A stretch of 64,000 nt of DNA from Vibrio sp. ED004 (GTDB taxonomy: Bacteria > Pseudomonadota > Gammaproteobacteria > Enterobacterales > Vibrionaceae): contig NZ_CP066149.1 in the NCBI RefSeq assembly GCF_023206395.1, forward strand, positions 2,356,001-2,420,000, given 5' to 3'. The position numbers and the translations under genes are program-made. The notes beneath the pieces are model-generated. The model saw only the letters and a list, made by a program, of their open reading frames with translations. It had not been told where the DNA came from and searched no databases. Each line of letters opens with the position of its first letter. The stretch's first letter is position 1. This document shows positions 1 to 9,777 of the stretch, piece after piece.

Positions 1-2
1 CC

Positions 3-200
3 AGCATCGTTTCTGAGGCGCACAAGATCAAAGGCGCGGCAGGTTCGATTGGTTTGAAACGCATACAGCAAGTTGCTCAGAAAGCTCAGTCTCCAGATAT
101 GCCTGCTTGGTGGGAGAATATTTCAGATTGGGTCGATGAAATTAATAACGAATACCAGAATGACATTGAAGTCCTAAAAAGTTGGTTAAACCAAAGGTAG
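3..200 (+). CDS. arcB: Aerobic respiration sensor kinase ArcB, C-terminal end (partial)
   Basis: The last 65 codons of an open frame that enters from the left edge. The translation begins with a histidine-phosphotransfer (HPt) segment, EAHKIKGAAGSIG, in which the His is the phosphate-accepting residue that hands phosphate to ArcA. That is the C-terminal domain of ArcB, the membrane hybrid kinase that reads quinone redox state. The nearby arcA on the opposite strand supports the call. The kinase and receiver domains lie outside the window. A small lipoprotein gene follows after 7 bases. Confidence 0.85.
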   Translation, partial: SIVSEAHKIKGAAGSIGLKRIQQVAQKAQSPDMPAWWENISDWVDEINNEYQNDIEVLKSWLNQR

Positions 201-207
201 AAGAATA

Positions 208-651
208 ATGAAAAAATTAGCATTCGCCGCATGCGTAGTGGCATTAGCAGGTTGTTCTGCACCGCAAGTAGAATGGCAGCAAGGTAACCAAGTTGAAGTA
301 TCTGCAACGACAGTAACAATGAAAAGCAATCTTTGGCACAACAAGATGCCAACGATCGGAGAGACTCAAGATAAGACACTGCATGGTGCTATCTACCTAG
401 AATCAGACTCAGAGCTGCCAGCAACGCTAGCGGTTGAAAGTGTTACGGTAAAGCAAGGTGCAGATACCTTGTTAGTGACGGCTGACGATCTTGATTTAAG
501 AACGCACAGTGAAACTCAGTGGGAAGTCGCTTTTGTGTGGCAGCTAGAGATCGACAGTGACAAGCCTGTAGATGTTGCGGTTGAACTGAAAGATGGTGAA
601 ACCGTGAAGTGGCTGGTGGAGAAAGACGTTAAGGTTGATACGGTTTACTAA
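208..651 (+). CDS. Small predicted lipoprotein, unknown function
   Basis: A 147-residue protein with a classic lipoprotein signal: a KK start, a hydrophobic stretch and the lipobox LAGC with Cys16 as the lipidation site. The residue after Cys is Ser, so outer-membrane sorting is expected. The rest is acidic and beta-rich with no domain I recognise. It starts 7 bases after arcB, with AGAAG just upstream as ribosome binding site, so it is probably co-transcribed with arcB. It ends at a strong terminator shared with convergent arcA. No function can be assigned from sequence. Confidence 0.8.
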   Translation: MKKLAFAACVVALAGCSAPQVEWQQGNQVEVSATTVTMKSNLWHNKMPTIGETQDKTLHGAIYLESDSELPATLAVESVTVKQGADTLLVTADDLDLRTHSETQWEVAFVWQLEIDSDKPVDVAVELKDGETVKWLVEKDVKVDTVY

Positions 652-673
652 ACCTTAGCGAACAATGAACAAC

Positions 674-708
674 AAAAAAGGGAGAATGCGTAGGCATTCT
701 CCCTTTTT
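674..708. terminator. Bidirectional terminator between the arcB-side lipoprotein gene and arcA
   Basis: A 15-base perfect inverted repeat (AAAAAGGGAGAATGC and its complement) around a short GTAG loop, with A and T runs at the ends. It can stop transcription from both converging genes. Confidence 0.9.
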
Positions 709-775
709 AATAACTATTGATTGCGCCTCTACTGTTAAAACACTAAGTGCTAAACGACTAGAAACGCGAATCGAA

Positions 776-1492
776 TTAGTCTTCTAGGTCACCACAAAAG
801 CGGTAGCCTTCACCGTGAATCGTTGCAATGATTTCTGGCGTACCAGAAACAGATTCAAAGTGCTTACGAATACGACGGATTGTTACGTCTACAGTACGAT
901 CGTGTGGCTTAAGCTCACGGCCAGTCATCTTCTTAAGAAGGTCAGCACGTGTTTGGATCTTACCTGGGTTCTCACAGAAGTGAAGTAGAGCACGGAACTC
1001 TGAACGAGGTAGCTTGTAGCCTTCGCCATCTGGGCTAACCAGAGAGCGGCTGTTGATATCTAGTACCCAACCGTTGAACTCGTACTTCTCAACGCTACGC
1101 TTTTCTTCTTGAACAGAGCTTGTGCTCATTGAACGGTTAAGAAGGTTGCGTGCACGGATAGTCAGTTCACGAGGGTTGAAAGGCTTAGTGATGTAGTCAT
1201 CAGCGCCGATCTCTAGGCCAAGGATCTTATCAACTTCATTATCACGACCAGTTAAGAACATAAGCGCTACATTTGCTTGCTCACGTAGTTCACGCGCAAG
1301 TAGTAGGCCATTCTTACCTGGAAGGTTGATGTCCATAATTACAAGGTTAACTTGGTTGTCAGATAGCACTTGGTGCATCTCTTCACCGTCGCTAGCCTCA
1401 AAAACAGCATATCCCTCTGCTTCAAAAATACTCTTTAGAGTGTTACGAGTTACTTGCTCATCTTCAACGATAAGAATCTGCGGGGTTTGCAT
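776..1492 (-). CDS. arcA: Two-component response regulator ArcA
   Basis: A 238-residue OmpR/PhoB-type regulator: receiver domain at about 1-120, with acidic pocket EDE (10-12) and phospho-accepting Asp54 in MDINLPG, and a winged-helix DNA-binding domain at about 135-235 ([15 protein letters not shown] recognition region). ArcA with ArcB represses aerobic-metabolism genes under low oxygen. The open frame continues 35 codons upstream, but [12 protein letters not shown] is the conserved start and gives the family length, so the start is placed there. It converges on the arcB-lipoprotein unit. A perfect FNR-type box lies about 260 bases upstream. Confidence 0.95.
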   Translation of the reverse strand: MQTPQILIVEDEQVTRNTLKSIFEAEGYAVFEASDGEEMHQVLSDNQVNLVIMDINLPGKNGLLLARELREQANVALMFLTGRDNEVDKILGLEIGADDYITKPFNPRELTIRARNLLNRSMSTSSVQEEKRSVEKYEFNGWVLDINSRSLVSPDGEGYKLPRSEFRALLHFCENPGKIQTRADLLKKMTGRELKPHDRTVDVTIRRIRKHFESVSGTPEIIATIHGEGYRFCGDLED

Positions 1493-2070
1493 TTGGCGGT
1501 ACCTAAATTTGTGACGAAACTGTGCTAATAGAATAAATTCTAGGCAAAAACATAACATACAGGTAATGTATTTTTGATGATAACTTAAAGTTTTCAAAAA
1601 AACACTTACTTCCAGCTATCTGCCTTCCTTGAAGTATTGCCCAATAACGTAGATCCAGTACGCCTTTCAATCATTCTTTTAGTGATTGCAACGGATTCTA
1701 TAATGTTAACAGCATGCTAACAACGCGAGAATGTTAATTCCATTCACTTTGTTGATTTACATCAATTGCCGTATCGCAACAAACTTTAATAGTATGGCTA
1801 CAACTTAACCAGTGTTATGGTGATTATTTAGCATCAAAACCAGAATGGTTATTCGAGATAGTTTTCACATCTCGCATGCTAAAGACCTGATTATGAACCA
1901 AGGAAGCGGAAAGCTGTCCTTAGAGTCTAGTAGATAAATATGCTCAATCAACTTTAATTAATGATTAAATTGAGCATAGAACAATGAAAACAAAGGATTA
2001 ATTTTAATAACATATAAAAGCATAGAGGTAAGCCTGACTTAACAGGTAGCGCCTTACTCACGGAGGATAT
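1493..2070. other. Long intergenic region between divergent arcA and the rraA-like gene
   Basis: 578 bases without a convincing gene. It holds a perfect FNR-type box (1752-1765) and, nearer the rraA-like gene, a 10-base perfect inverted repeat (TATGCTCAAT at 1939-1948, complement at 1969-1978) around an AT-rich 20-base loop. There is no T run after that repeat, so it is not a typical terminator. Promoters for both neighbours must lie here. Confidence 0.6.
1752..1765. promoter_or_regulatory. Perfect FNR-type box upstream of arcA
   Basis: TTGATTTACATCAA matches the FNR consensus TTGAT-N4-ATCAA at all ten specified positions. In E. coli arcA is activated by FNR, which fits. The box could serve arcA on the minus strand or a plus-strand promoter: TAATAG at 1787-1792 sits at about class II distance. 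Which of the two is used is not settled by the sequence. Confidence 0.6.
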
Positions 2071-2556
2071 ATGCACGATATAACACCCGACTTGTGTGAT
2101 GAGTTTGAAAGCAAAGTCACCCTACTTAACCTTCCATTACAGAACTTCGGTCAACGTGGTGCGTTCTGGGGAAAAATTGTAACAGTTCGTTGTTATCACG
2201 ATAATTCCAAGGTTCGCGAGGTTTTAGCGACCGACGGCAGCGGTAAAGTACTGGTTGTTGACGGAAATGGCTCGTGCCAGAAAGCACTGCTTGGTGACCA
2301 ACTTGCTATTCTTGCAATAGAAAATGGCTGGGAGGGCGTGATTGTTAATGGTGCTGTGCGGGATGTTGGCATGATGTCGCAAATGGACTTGGGTGTTCAG
2401 GCACTAGGTGCATCACCATTCAAAACCGAGAAGCGTGACGTAGGCCAAGTGAATGTGACACTGACAATGCATAACCAACTGATTCAGCCTGGTGATTACA
2501 TTTATGCAGATTGGAATGGCGTGTTAATTTCGTCGGAGCTGCTGCTCGAATCATAA
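2071..2556 (+). CDS. RraA-family protein (RNase E regulator-like / HMG aldolase-like)
   Basis: A 161-residue protein of the RraA/menG fold. Family hallmarks are visible: VVDGNGS, a central [13 protein letters not shown] with the conserved RD, and a C-terminal [11 protein letters not shown]. RraA binds RNase E and inhibits it; related proteins are 4-hydroxy-4-methyl-2-oxoglutarate aldolases. Vibrios carry more than one member, and this copy beside thr is usually described only as RraA-like, so no gene symbol is given. CGGAGGAT lies 6 bases before the ATG, a strong ribosome binding site. Confidence 0.85.
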   Translation: MHDITPDLCDEFESKVTLLNLPLQNFGQRGAFWGKIVTVRCYHDNSKVREVLATDGSGKVLVVDGNGSCQKALLGDQLAILAIENGWEGVIVNGAVRDVGMMSQMDLGVQALGASPFKTEKRDVGQVNVTLTMHNQLIQPGDYIYADWNGVLISSELLLES

Positions 2557-2601
2557 CGACGATTTGATTCGCAGTTGTTAATGGGTAACAAGCTTATTGG
2601 A

Positions 2602-3078
2602 TTAGAAGCGAAACCCTAACCCCACTTCAACACCTTGCTGCCACTCTTCATAATCAAGGGTGGCATGTAGGTCCAAGTTGTCCGTCAGTTGAACTCGGCT
2701 TGAAACTTCCGCAGCCACAGACTTTTCATTCTCTTCAGTTTCATCTTTATAGGTATGAAGAGAACTGTTGAAAGAGATTCTTTCAGAGAACTGATAACTG
2801 ACACCGCTCAAGAATCCACTTTCACTTTTCAAAGACGCACTGTTTATACGTGTACCGACATAAAGATCAACATCATCAAACAAGCTATAGGCGTAGCCAC
2901 TATCGACTTTCCAAGTATCGAAACTTTCGCTCGATGCATTTTGAGTTGAGATAAAGAACTTATGAGAAGAGCGATCGATTTGTCCGGGTAATAGGGGCAG
3001 GTTGCTTAACAGGGGTAAGCTGTTCGCTGAACAAACAACAGGCATAGCAAAGGCTAAAAGAATAAGTAATCTCTTCAC
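2602..3078 (-). CDS. Small predicted outer-membrane beta-barrel-like protein
   Basis: A 158-residue protein with a cleavable signal peptide (KR start, hydrophobic core, cleavage probably after VCSA near residue 18). The mature part alternates polar and aromatic residues in short strands and ends in GLGFRF, a C-terminal Phe as used for outer-membrane insertion. It resembles small barrel proteins found at this place in vibrios, sometimes labelled 'ribonuclease regulator' by proximity to the rraA-like gene; nothing in the sequence supports that role. It converges on that gene. A 7-base inverted repeat lies at its promoter side. Confidence 0.7.
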   Translation of the reverse strand: MKRLLILLAFAMPVVCSANSLPLLSNLPLLPGQIDRSSHKFFISTQNASSESFDTWKVDSGYAYSLFDDVDLYVGTRINSASLKSESGFLSGVSYQFSERISFNSSLHTYKDETEENEKSVAAEVSSRVQLTDNLDLHATLDYEEWQQGVEVGLGFRF

Positions 3079-3109
3079 TTCCCACTCCTGATGTCATTAT
3101 TATTGTTCT

Positions 3110-3127
3110 TTGAACGTTATCGTTCAA
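3110..3127. promoter_or_regulatory. Candidate operator upstream of the barrel-like protein gene
   Basis: TTGAACG-TTAT-CGTTCAA is a perfect inverted repeat with 7-base arms, about 32 bases before the start codon at 3078. Size and symmetry fit a dimeric repressor site such as a TetR-type operator. The regulator is unknown. Confidence 0.4.
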
Positions 3128-3382
3128 TTAAAGCACAGTTCTTGTATGCTTGCTGAACAATCGATATAGCATTTTGTTATGACTATATATGCAATCAATT
3201 ACTCTTGAGTGTTTATAGGATAAATCCACGATCTGAATTACAGGTGCATACAGGGTGATTTATCCCTTAAATGACGGTTTGCTCTGAAAAACGGTGTGAA
3301 TGTAAAAAAAACGCAACTTTTCATTGACGTCTAGTGGTAAAAATTGATACACGTAGAGTAAAGCACAAGCAGAGAATTTGAT

Positions 3383-3460
3383 ATGCAGCACGTAAGCCAC
3401 CTAGTAATGACCACAACCATTATTATTACCGACATTAACATTGTTGGGGCAGGCTGCTAA
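3383..3460 (+). CDS. thrL: thr operon leader peptide
   Basis: A 25-codon ORF upstream of the attenuator. Its translation has the run MTTTIIITDINI: four Thr and five Ile codons in 12 positions, then VGAGC. E. coli ThrL has the same design (Thr/Ile-rich, ending in GAG). Ribosome stalling at these codons when charged tRNA-Thr or tRNA-Ile is scarce would let an antiterminator form. CAGGC at 3450-3454 at the end of this ORF can pair with GCCTG at 3481-3485 in the terminator stem, a candidate antiterminator. The ORF is too short for routine gene calling. Confidence 0.85.
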   Translation: MQHVSHLVMTTTIIITDINIVGAGC

Positions 3461-3472
3461 GTAACGGATTTT

Positions 3473-3512
3473 AAAAAAAGGCCTGTATCCAACAAGATAC
3501 AGGCCTTTTTTT
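3473..3512 (+). terminator. thr operon attenuator (rho-independent terminator)
   Basis: A 17-base perfect stem (AAAAAAAGGCCTGTATC and complement) around loop CAACAA, ending in seven T, directly between the leader peptide and thrA. Its position and structure are those of a transcription attenuator. Confidence 0.9.
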
Positions 3513-3542
3513 GTACCATTTTTATGACTTATGGAGAAAGGG

Positions 3543-6002
3543 ATGCGCGTTTTAAAGTTTGGAGGTTCATCATTAGCTGATGCAGATCGTTTTTTACGAG
3601 CTGCTGATATCATCGCTAATAATGCCCAGCAAGAAGAGCTAGCCGTTGTACTATCGGCTCCAGGAAAAACAACCAATAAGTTGGTCGCTGTTATTGAAGC
3701 TGCACTGAAAAATGGTGAAGCTGACGCACAAATCACAGAGATCGAATCTTCATTTACTGCGCTGTTTGCAGAGATTAAAGCGGTTGTACCTTCGATTGAT
3801 GGTACTGCGTTCCAAGAGCAGGTTGATACCTCTCTTGCTCAGCTAAAGCAGTTCGTGAACGGCATCAACCTACTTGGTATGTGCCCGAACCACGTCAATG
3901 CTCGCATCATCAGTAAAGGTGAGCGAATCTCTATCCAGTTAATGAAAGCGGTACTTGAAGCAAAAGGCCAACCAGCAAGCCTGATTGACCCAGTTCAATA
4001 CCTATACGCTAAAGGTGATCACCTTGAAGCTATGGTTGATGTGGATGTGTCTACTCAGAACTTCCGTCAATCGCCACTTCCACAAGGTCACGTTAACATC
4101 ATGCCGGGTTTCACTGCGGGTAATGATAAAGGTGAGCTAGTTACACTTGGTCGTAATGGTTCTGACTACTCAGCGGCAGTGCTAGCGGCATGTCTACGTG
4201 CTGATTGCTGTGAAATCTGGACAGATGTAGACGGCGTTTACAACTGTGACCCACGCTTAGTCGATGATGCACGTCTGCTTAAGTCACTGAGCTACCAAGA
4301 AGCAATGGAGCTTTCTTACTTTGGTGCTTCGGTTCTGCACCCGAAAACCATTGCTCCTATCGCACAATTCCACATTCCTTGTCTGATCAAAAACAGCTTT
4401 AACCCACAGGGCGCAGGTACTTTGATCGGTCAAGACACTGGCGAAGATAACCTAGCAATCAAAGGCATCACGACGCTAAGTGACCTAACAATGGTTAACG
4501 TCTCAGGCCCAGGTATGAAGGGTATGGTTGGCATGGCGAGCCGTGTATTCGGCGCGATGTCTTCAGCTGGCGTTTCTATTGTCCTTATTACTCAATCTTC
4601 TTCTGAATACAGCATCAGCTTCTGCATTGAATCAGCTGATAAAGTAAAAGCGAAGCAAGTATTGTCTGACGCATTTGAACTTGAACTTAAAGATGACCTA
4701 TTAGAGCCAGTTGAGTTCATGGACGATGTAGCGATTGTAACGCTGGTGGGTGACGGTATGCGTACTTCACGCGGTGTTGCTTCTCAGTTCTTCTCTTCTT
4801 TGGCTGAAGTGAACGTGAACATAGTTGCGATTGCTCAAGGTTCATCTGAGCGTGCTATTTCTGCGGTTATCCCTGAAGATAAAATTTCAGAAGCAATCAA
4901 AGCGTGTCACGAAAACCTATTTAACTCTAAGCACTTCCTTGATGTATTCGTTGTGGGTGTTGGTGGCGTTGGTGGTGAGCTTGTTGACCAGATCCAACGT
5001 CAGCAAGGCAAACTGGCTGAAAAAGGCATCGTGATTCGCGTATGTGGTTTAGCAAACAGCAAAGGCTTATTGCTAGACAGTGAAGGCTTACCACTAGAAC
5101 AGTGGCGTGATCGCATGTCGAGCGCGACAGAAGAGTTCAGCCTAGCGCGCTTAGCGGCTCTGGTTCAACGTAACCACATCATCAACCCGGTATTGGTTGA
5201 CTGTACGTCTAGTGAAGGTATTGCTGCTCAATATGCAGACTTCCTAGCTGCGGGTTTCCACGTGGTAACACCAAACAAGAAAGCGAACACAGCAAGCATG
5301 GCTTACTACCATCAGCTTCGTGAAGTTGCACGTAACTCACGTCGTAAGCTGATGTACGAAACAACGGTAGGTGCAGGCCTGCCAGTAATCGAAAACCTAC
5401 AGAACCTGATCTCTGCAGGTGATGAACTTGAGAAGTTCAACGGTATCCTTTCTGGTTCACTGTCTTACATCTTCGGTAAGCTTGATGAAGGTATGACGTT
5501 AAGCCAAGCAACCAACATTGCTAAAGACAACGGCTTTACTGAACCGGATCCTCGTGACGATCTATCAGGTATGGATGTGGCGCGTAAGCTGCTTATTCTT
5601 GCTCGTGAAGCTGGCATGGCACTTGAACTTGAAGACGTTGAAGTAGACCAAGCGCTTCCACCAGGTTTTGATGATTCAGGTACGGTTGAAGAGTTCATGG
5701 CTCGCTTGCCAGAAGCAGACGCTTACTTCCAAGAGCAGTCAGCTATCGCAGCAGAAGAAGGCAAAGTACTTCGTTATGTTGGTGAGATCGCCGATGGTAA
5801 ATGTAAGGTTCGTATCGCTGCTGTTGATGGCGACGACCCAATGTTCAAGATTAAAGATGGCGAGAACGCGCTGGCATTCTACAGCCGTTACTACCAACCA
5901 ATCCCGCTAGTACTTCGTGGCTACGGTGCTGGTACTGAAGTAACAGCAGCAGGCGTATTCTCTGATGTGATGCGTACTCTTGGTTGGAAATTAGGAGTTT
6001 AG
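3543..6002 (+). CDS. thrA: Bifunctional aspartokinase I / homoserine dehydrogenase I
   Basis: An 819-residue fusion with two enzymes of threonine synthesis. The N-terminal aspartokinase (about 1-300) opens with VLKFGGSS and contains [19 protein letters not shown]; two ACT domains (about 310-460) sense threonine; the C-terminal homoserine dehydrogenase (about 465-819) has the nucleotide-binding [12 protein letters not shown] and the [19 protein letters not shown] and [11 protein letters not shown] motifs. The open frame starts four codons earlier, but that first ATG overlaps the GGAGAAAGGG ribosome binding site and MRVLKFGG is the family start. Expression should be attenuated through the leader. 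thrB follows immediately. Confidence 0.97.
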   Translation: MRVLKFGGSSLADADRFLRAADIIANNAQQEELAVVLSAPGKTTNKLVAVIEAALKNGEADAQITEIESSFTALFAEIKAVVPSIDGTAFQEQVDTSLAQLKQFVNGINLLGMCPNHVNARIISKGERISIQLMKAVLEAKGQPASLIDPVQYLYAKGDHLEAMVDVDVSTQNFRQSPLPQGHVNIMPGFTAGNDKGELVTLGRNGSDYSAAVLAACLRADCCEIWTDVDGVYNCDPRLVDDARLLKSLSYQEAMELSYFGASVLHPKTIAPIAQFHIPCLIKNSFNPQGAGTLIGQDTGEDNLAIKGITTLSDLTMVNVSGPGMKGMVGMASRVFGAMSSAGVSIVLITQSSSEYSISFCIESADKVKAKQVLSDAFELELKDDLLEPVEFMDDVAIVTLVGDGMRTSRGVASQFFSSLAEVNVNIVAIAQGSSERAISAVIPEDKISEAIKACHENLFNSKHFLDVFVVGVGGVGGELVDQIQRQQGKLAEKGIVIRVCGLANSKGLLLDSEGLPLEQWRDRMSSATEEFSLARLAALVQRNHIINPVLVDCTSSEGIAAQYADFLAAGFHVVTPNKKANTASMAYYHQLREVARNSRRKLMYETTVGAGLPVIENLQNLISAGDELEKFNGILSGSLSYIFGKLDEGMTLSQATNIAKDNGFTEPDPRDDLSGMDVARKLLILAREAGMALELEDVEVDQALPPGFDDSGTVEEFMARLPEADAYFQEQSAIAAEEGKVLRYVGEIADGKCKVRIAAVDGDDPMFKIKDGENALAFYSRYYQPIPLVLRGYGAGTEVTAAGVFSDVMRTLGWKLGV

Positions 6003-6004
6003 GA

Positions 6005-6976
6005 ATGAGTTCAAGTGATATGGATGTTGTCGTTTATGCTCCTGCATCAATCGGTAATGTCAGTGTAGGGTTTGATGTGCTGGGGGCCGCTGTGTCTCCA
6101 GTGGATGGCACACTGCTGGGTGACCGAGTTATGGTTAAAGCAGGTGATGAACCATTCTCACTTAAAACAGCAGGCAGCTTTGTATCTAAGCTGCCGACTG
6201 AAGCCAAAGAAAACATCGTCTACGACTGCTGGGTGGTGTTTTCTAGAGAGCTTGATAAAAAAGGCGTTGCGCTAAAGCCTTTAGAAATGACACTCGAAAA
6301 GAACATGCCTATTGGTTCTGGTTTAGGTTCAAGTGCATGTTCAATCGTAGCGGCGCTTGATGCGCTAAACCGTTTTCACGGTCATCCACTGAATGAAACT
6401 GAACTGCTTGCTCTGATGGGCGAAATGGAAGGTAAGATATCAGGCGGTATTCACTACGATAACGTTGCGCCATGTTACCTTGGTGGCGTGCAATTAATGC
6501 TTGAAGAGCTAGGCATCATAAGCCAAGAAGTGCCGTGTTTTGACGACTGGTACTGGGTGATGGCTTATCCGGGCATTAAGGTTTCAACGGCAGAAGCGAG
6601 AGAGATCCTACCATCTCAATACCGTCGTCAGGATATCATTGCTCATGGTCGCCACTTAGCGGGCTTTATCCACGCGTGTCACTCAGGTCAACCTGAACTG
6701 GCGGCGAAGATGATCAAAGACGTGATCGCTGAACCATATCGTGAGAAACTGCTTCCAGGGTTTGCTGACGCTCGTAAATACGCGCTGTCGGCAGGTGCAT
6801 TGGCTACTGGTATTTCTGGTAGTGGCCCAACTCTATTTAGCATTTGCAAAGAACAAGATGTCGCCGAGCGTGTTGCACGCTGGTTAGAACAAAATTACGT
6901 ACAAAATGAAGAAGGATTCGTTCACGTTTGTCGCCTAGATAAGCAGGGTTCGATCGTTACAGGAAGTGAGTTATGA
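6005..6976 (+). CDS. thrB: Homoserine kinase
   Basis: A 323-residue GHMP kinase that phosphorylates homoserine. Visible motifs: [19 protein letters not shown] near the N-terminus, the ATP-binding [12 protein letters not shown] loop near residue 100, and the C-terminal [10 protein letters not shown]. The ATG used here has AGGAG 7 bases upstream and sits 2 bases after the thrA stop. A shorter start at 6020 (MDVVVYAP) matches some homologues but lacks a ribosome binding site. The last four bases (ATGA) overlap the thrC start, so translation is probably coupled. Confidence 0.95.
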   Translation: MSSSDMDVVVYAPASIGNVSVGFDVLGAAVSPVDGTLLGDRVMVKAGDEPFSLKTAGSFVSKLPTEAKENIVYDCWVVFSRELDKKGVALKPLEMTLEKNMPIGSGLGSSACSIVAALDALNRFHGHPLNETELLALMGEMEGKISGGIHYDNVAPCYLGGVQLMLEELGIISQEVPCFDDWYWVMAYPGIKVSTAEAREILPSQYRRQDIIAHGRHLAGFIHACHSGQPELAAKMIKDVIAEPYREKLLPGFADARKYALSAGALATGISGSGPTLFSICKEQDVAERVARWLEQNYVQNEEGFVHVCRLDKQGSIVTGSEL

Positions 6977-8259
6977 AACTGTACAACATCAAAGAAAATG
7001 ATGAACAAGTCTCTTTTGGCCAAGCCGTTCGTCAAGGTTTAGGCCGTAATCAAGGTCTATTTTTCCCATCAGAACTACCTAAGTTTGATGATATCGATGC
7101 GCTGCTAGCAGAGGACTTTGTCCCTCGTAGCTCAAAGATTTTGTCGGCGCTTATCGGTGATGAACTGTCGAAAGAGCAAATTGACCAGATGGTTGACGCA
7201 GCATTCCAATTCCCTGCACCAATCAACCAAGTGAAAGACGGTGTTTACGCACTTGAGCTTTTCCACGGTCCAACACTGGCATTTAAAGATTTCGGTGGCC
7301 GCTTTATGGCTCAATCTTTAGCAGCAGTTTCAGATGGTGGTCAAATCACTATCTTAACGGCAACATCAGGTGATACTGGTGCGGCGGTTGCGCATGCTTT
7401 CTACGGCATGGAAGACATCAACGTTGTGATCCTTTACCCGAAAGGCAAGATCAGCCCTCTACAAGAGAAGCTGTTCTGTACACTGGGTAAGAACATCCAC
7501 ACTGTAGCAATTGATGGAGACTTTGATGCGTGTCAGGCACTGGTTAAAGACTCATTTGATGACGCTGAACTGCGTAAAGAGATTGGCCTTAACTCGGCAA
7601 ACTCTATCAACATCAGCCGTTTAATGGCTCAGATCTGTTACTACTTTGAAGCGGCTTCTCAGCTGACTAAAGAACAGCGTGAAAACCTGGTTATCTCTGT
7701 ACCAAGTGGTAACTTTGGTAACTTAACGGCTGGCCTATTAGCGAAAGCGCTTGGCCTACCAGTGAAGCGTTTCATTGCTGCAACCAACGAAAATGACACG
7801 GTTCCTCGTTACCTAGAAACAGGTCAATGGGATCCAAAACCGACCGTTGCAACAACATCGAACGCGATGGATGTAAGCCAACCGAACAACTGGCCTCGTA
7901 TCGAAGAGCTTTGCCAACTGAAAGGTTGGGGCTTAGATACCCTAGGTAAGGGTAAAGTATCTGACGAGCAGAGCGCTGAATCAGTACGCGACCTAAAAGC
8001 ACAAGGTTACCTATGTGAACCACATGGTGCGATTGCTTACCGTCTATTGGAAGAGCAACTGCAAGAGAACGAAACTGGCTTGTTCCTATGTACAGCGCAC
8101 CCAGCGAAGTTCAAAGAAGTGGTTGATGACATCCTAGGTTCTGACATTGAACTACCTGGCCCGCTAGCAAAACACGCTGCGATGGAGTTGTTGTCTGAAG
8201 ATCTAGATAACGATTTCGAAGCGCTAAAAGCGGTACTTCGTCGAGTTCAACCAGCGTAG
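6973..8259 (+). CDS. thrC: Threonine synthase
   Basis: A 428-residue PLP enzyme making threonine from phosphohomoserine, the last step of the pathway. The PLP lysine is in [10 protein letters not shown] at about 105-110; the phosphate-binding ATSGDTGAA and [13 protein letters not shown] loops are present. Length is that of the E. coli enzyme. Its ATG overlaps the thrB stop by four bases, as in E. coli, and a strong terminator follows, closing the thrLABC unit. Confidence 0.97.
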   Translation: MKLYNIKENDEQVSFGQAVRQGLGRNQGLFFPSELPKFDDIDALLAEDFVPRSSKILSALIGDELSKEQIDQMVDAAFQFPAPINQVKDGVYALELFHGPTLAFKDFGGRFMAQSLAAVSDGGQITILTATSGDTGAAVAHAFYGMEDINVVILYPKGKISPLQEKLFCTLGKNIHTVAIDGDFDACQALVKDSFDDAELRKEIGLNSANSINISRLMAQICYYFEAASQLTKEQRENLVISVPSGNFGNLTAGLLAKALGLPVKRFIAATNENDTVPRYLETGQWDPKPTVATTSNAMDVSQPNNWPRIEELCQLKGWGLDTLGKGKVSDEQSAESVRDLKAQGYLCEPHGAIAYRLLEEQLQENETGLFLCTAHPAKFKEVVDDILGSDIELPGPLAKHAAMELLSEDLDNDFEALKAVLRRVQPA

Positions 8260-8300
8260 TTTTTCACAAACGTTATGTGTAGAACTTAGATGGTTAAGAG

Positions 8301-8331
8301 AAAGGTGAATGAGCAATCATTCACCTTTTTT
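8301..8331 (+). terminator. thr operon terminator
   Basis: Inverted repeat AAAGGTGAATGA with its complement around GCAA, followed by a T run. Confidence 0.85.
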
Positions 8332-8438
8332 ATTGCCTGATGGCTTTTAACCAGTAAGCTCTAATGAAGTATTTTCTTAAGCTTGAGGTTAGCTCAAGCT
8401 CGCGGTGAACTGACCAAAGTAAAATAGAAAGGGATAGT

Positions 8439-9098
8439 ATGAATTTTTTGATTTTTCTTGGCTCTGTACGTGAGAGCACCCCACCAAGACCAGCCCGATT
8501 AGGCATGAGAGTTAGCAAAGCGTGTGCAAAGTTACTGGCGGATAAACACACTGAGCATACCGTCGAGATCATCGATCCGCTGAATTACGATTTTGGTGAC
8601 GTGTTTAAGCCTGAGTTTTCTTATCATCGTTCGAAAGTACCTGCACATCTTGCGGAGTTAGCGGACAAGATCGCAAAAGCGGATGGTTACGTGATGGTCA
8701 GCCCGGAATACAATCACTCAATGAGCCCTGCGCTGGCTAATATTCTCAACCATTTTGGTAGCTCGTTATTCTCATATAAGCCGAGCGCGATTGTGACTTA
8801 TTCAGCAGGTCAGTGGGGCGGTGCAAGAGCATCCGTTTCGATGAGAACTTTCTTATCAGAGTTAGGTTGTTTACCCGTTTCTGCGATGATTCATCTGCCT
8901 AAAGCACAAGAAGTGTTTGATGAAGAGGGCTGTGTTGTCCAAGAATCAGAACAGGCACAATGGGATGAGTACATGAACCGAACGTTCCATCAACTGATGT
9001 GGTGGGCGCAAGGTGCAGCGTTGCAAAGAGACAATGTGGATCCAACTGCGTTAGCGAAAGCCTTTACCAAAGATCCTTCTCAACGAAACGCGCCATAG
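8439..9098 (+). CDS. NADPH-dependent FMN reductase family protein
   Basis: A 219-residue flavodoxin-fold protein of the NADPH-dependent FMN reductase family. The N-terminal FLGSVRESTPPRP forms the flavin-phosphate loop and VSPEYNHSMSPALANILNHF is the family signature contacting the isoalloxazine. It probably reduces free flavin, quinone or azo compounds with NAD(P)H in the cytoplasm. AAGGGA precedes the ATG. It stands alone between the thr terminator and convergent grcA. The actual substrate cannot be read from the sequence. Confidence 0.85.
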   Translation: MNFLIFLGSVRESTPPRPARLGMRVSKACAKLLADKHTEHTVEIIDPLNYDFGDVFKPEFSYHRSKVPAHLAELADKIAKADGYVMVSPEYNHSMSPALANILNHFGSSLFSYKPSAIVTYSAGQWGGARASVSMRTFLSELGCLPVSAMIHLPKAQEVFDEEGCVVQESEQAQWDEYMNRTFHQLMWWAQGAALQRDNVDPTALAKAFTKDPSQRNAP

Positions 9099-9187
9099 TT
9101 AGACCGAGTTGGTGAGCGTGATGGGTTGATCAAGAGTGCTCCGAACTGCGAGACAGTTAGCTATAAAAAATGGGTAACACTAAAACG

Positions 9188-9220
9188 AAAAAAGCTTGGC
9201 CATTTCTGACCAAGCTTTTT
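9188..9220. terminator. Bidirectional terminator between the flavin reductase gene and grcA
   Basis: Arms AAAAAGCTTGG / CCAAGCTTTTT around a short loop, with A and T runs at the ends. Confidence 0.85.
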
Positions 9221-9248
9221 AAATCTTTAACACTCTAGTTTACTGAGA

Positions 9249-9626
9249 TTATAGAGACTCAGTGAACGTACGTGCGATAACGTCACGTTGCTGTTCAGTT
9301 GTTAGAGAGTTGAAACGTACAGCGTAACCCGATACACGGATTGTAAGCTGAGGGTAGTTCTCTGGGTGAGCAATTGCATCTTCTAGCGTTTCACGCTTAA
9401 GAACGTTAACGTTTAGGTGTTGACCACCTTCGATGCGTGGTGCTGCTTCGATTGCAACTTCACGGCTTTCGTACTCGCCTAGGTCTGCAGCTGAGATAAC
9501 TTGGTCAGCTTCGAAACCTGCAGTAGCAACAACACAACGCGCTTCATTCTTCTCGCTATCTAGTAGCCAGATTGAGTTTAGTAGGTCATCGTTTGCTGCT
9601 TTAGTAATTTGAATACCTTGGATCAT
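9249..9626 (-). CDS. grcA: Autonomous glycyl radical cofactor GrcA (YfiD)
   Basis: A 125-residue protein whose C-terminal half copies the glycyl-radical domain of pyruvate formate-lyase. The radical Gly is G100 in the motif [10 protein letters not shown]. In E. coli it replaces the damaged C-terminus of oxygen-cleaved PflB and so restores activity after oxygen stress. Length and motif match the family. Two FNR-type boxes lie upstream, 53 bases apart, the same arrangement I recall for E. coli yfiD. Confidence 0.97.
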   Translation of the reverse strand: MIQGIQITKAANDDLLNSIWLLDSEKNEARCVVATAGFEADQVISAADLGEYESREVAIEAAPRIEGGQHLNVNVLKRETLEDAIAHPENYPQLTIRVSGYAVRFNSLTTEQQRDVIARTFTESL

Positions 9627-9693
9627 AACTATCTCCTAGTCCACTGAACGTGGTTTGATTATGGTGTTAACTTTCGATTTTTATTGAGCTGGG

Positions 9694-9702
9694 TAATATA
9701 TA
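9694..9702 (-). promoter_or_regulatory. Predicted -10 region of the grcA promoter
   Basis: On the minus strand this reads TATATATTA, giving TATATA or TATATT as -10 hexamer. Start of transcription would be near 9690, placing the first FNR box at about -41. There is no good -35 element, as expected for an FNR-activated promoter. Confidence 0.55.
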
Positions 9703-9724
9703 CCTAATGTTTGTAAGGTTAACA

Positions 9725-9738
9725 TTGATTTAAGTCAA
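9725..9738. promoter_or_regulatory. FNR-type box, promoter-proximal site of grcA
   Basis: TTGATTTAAGTCAA matches 9 of 10 consensus positions. It is centred about 41 bases upstream of the predicted start, the class II activating position. Confidence 0.7.
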
Positions 9739-9777
9739 AAAACAACCAAAAACCATATTTTTACAAAGGTGATTATA

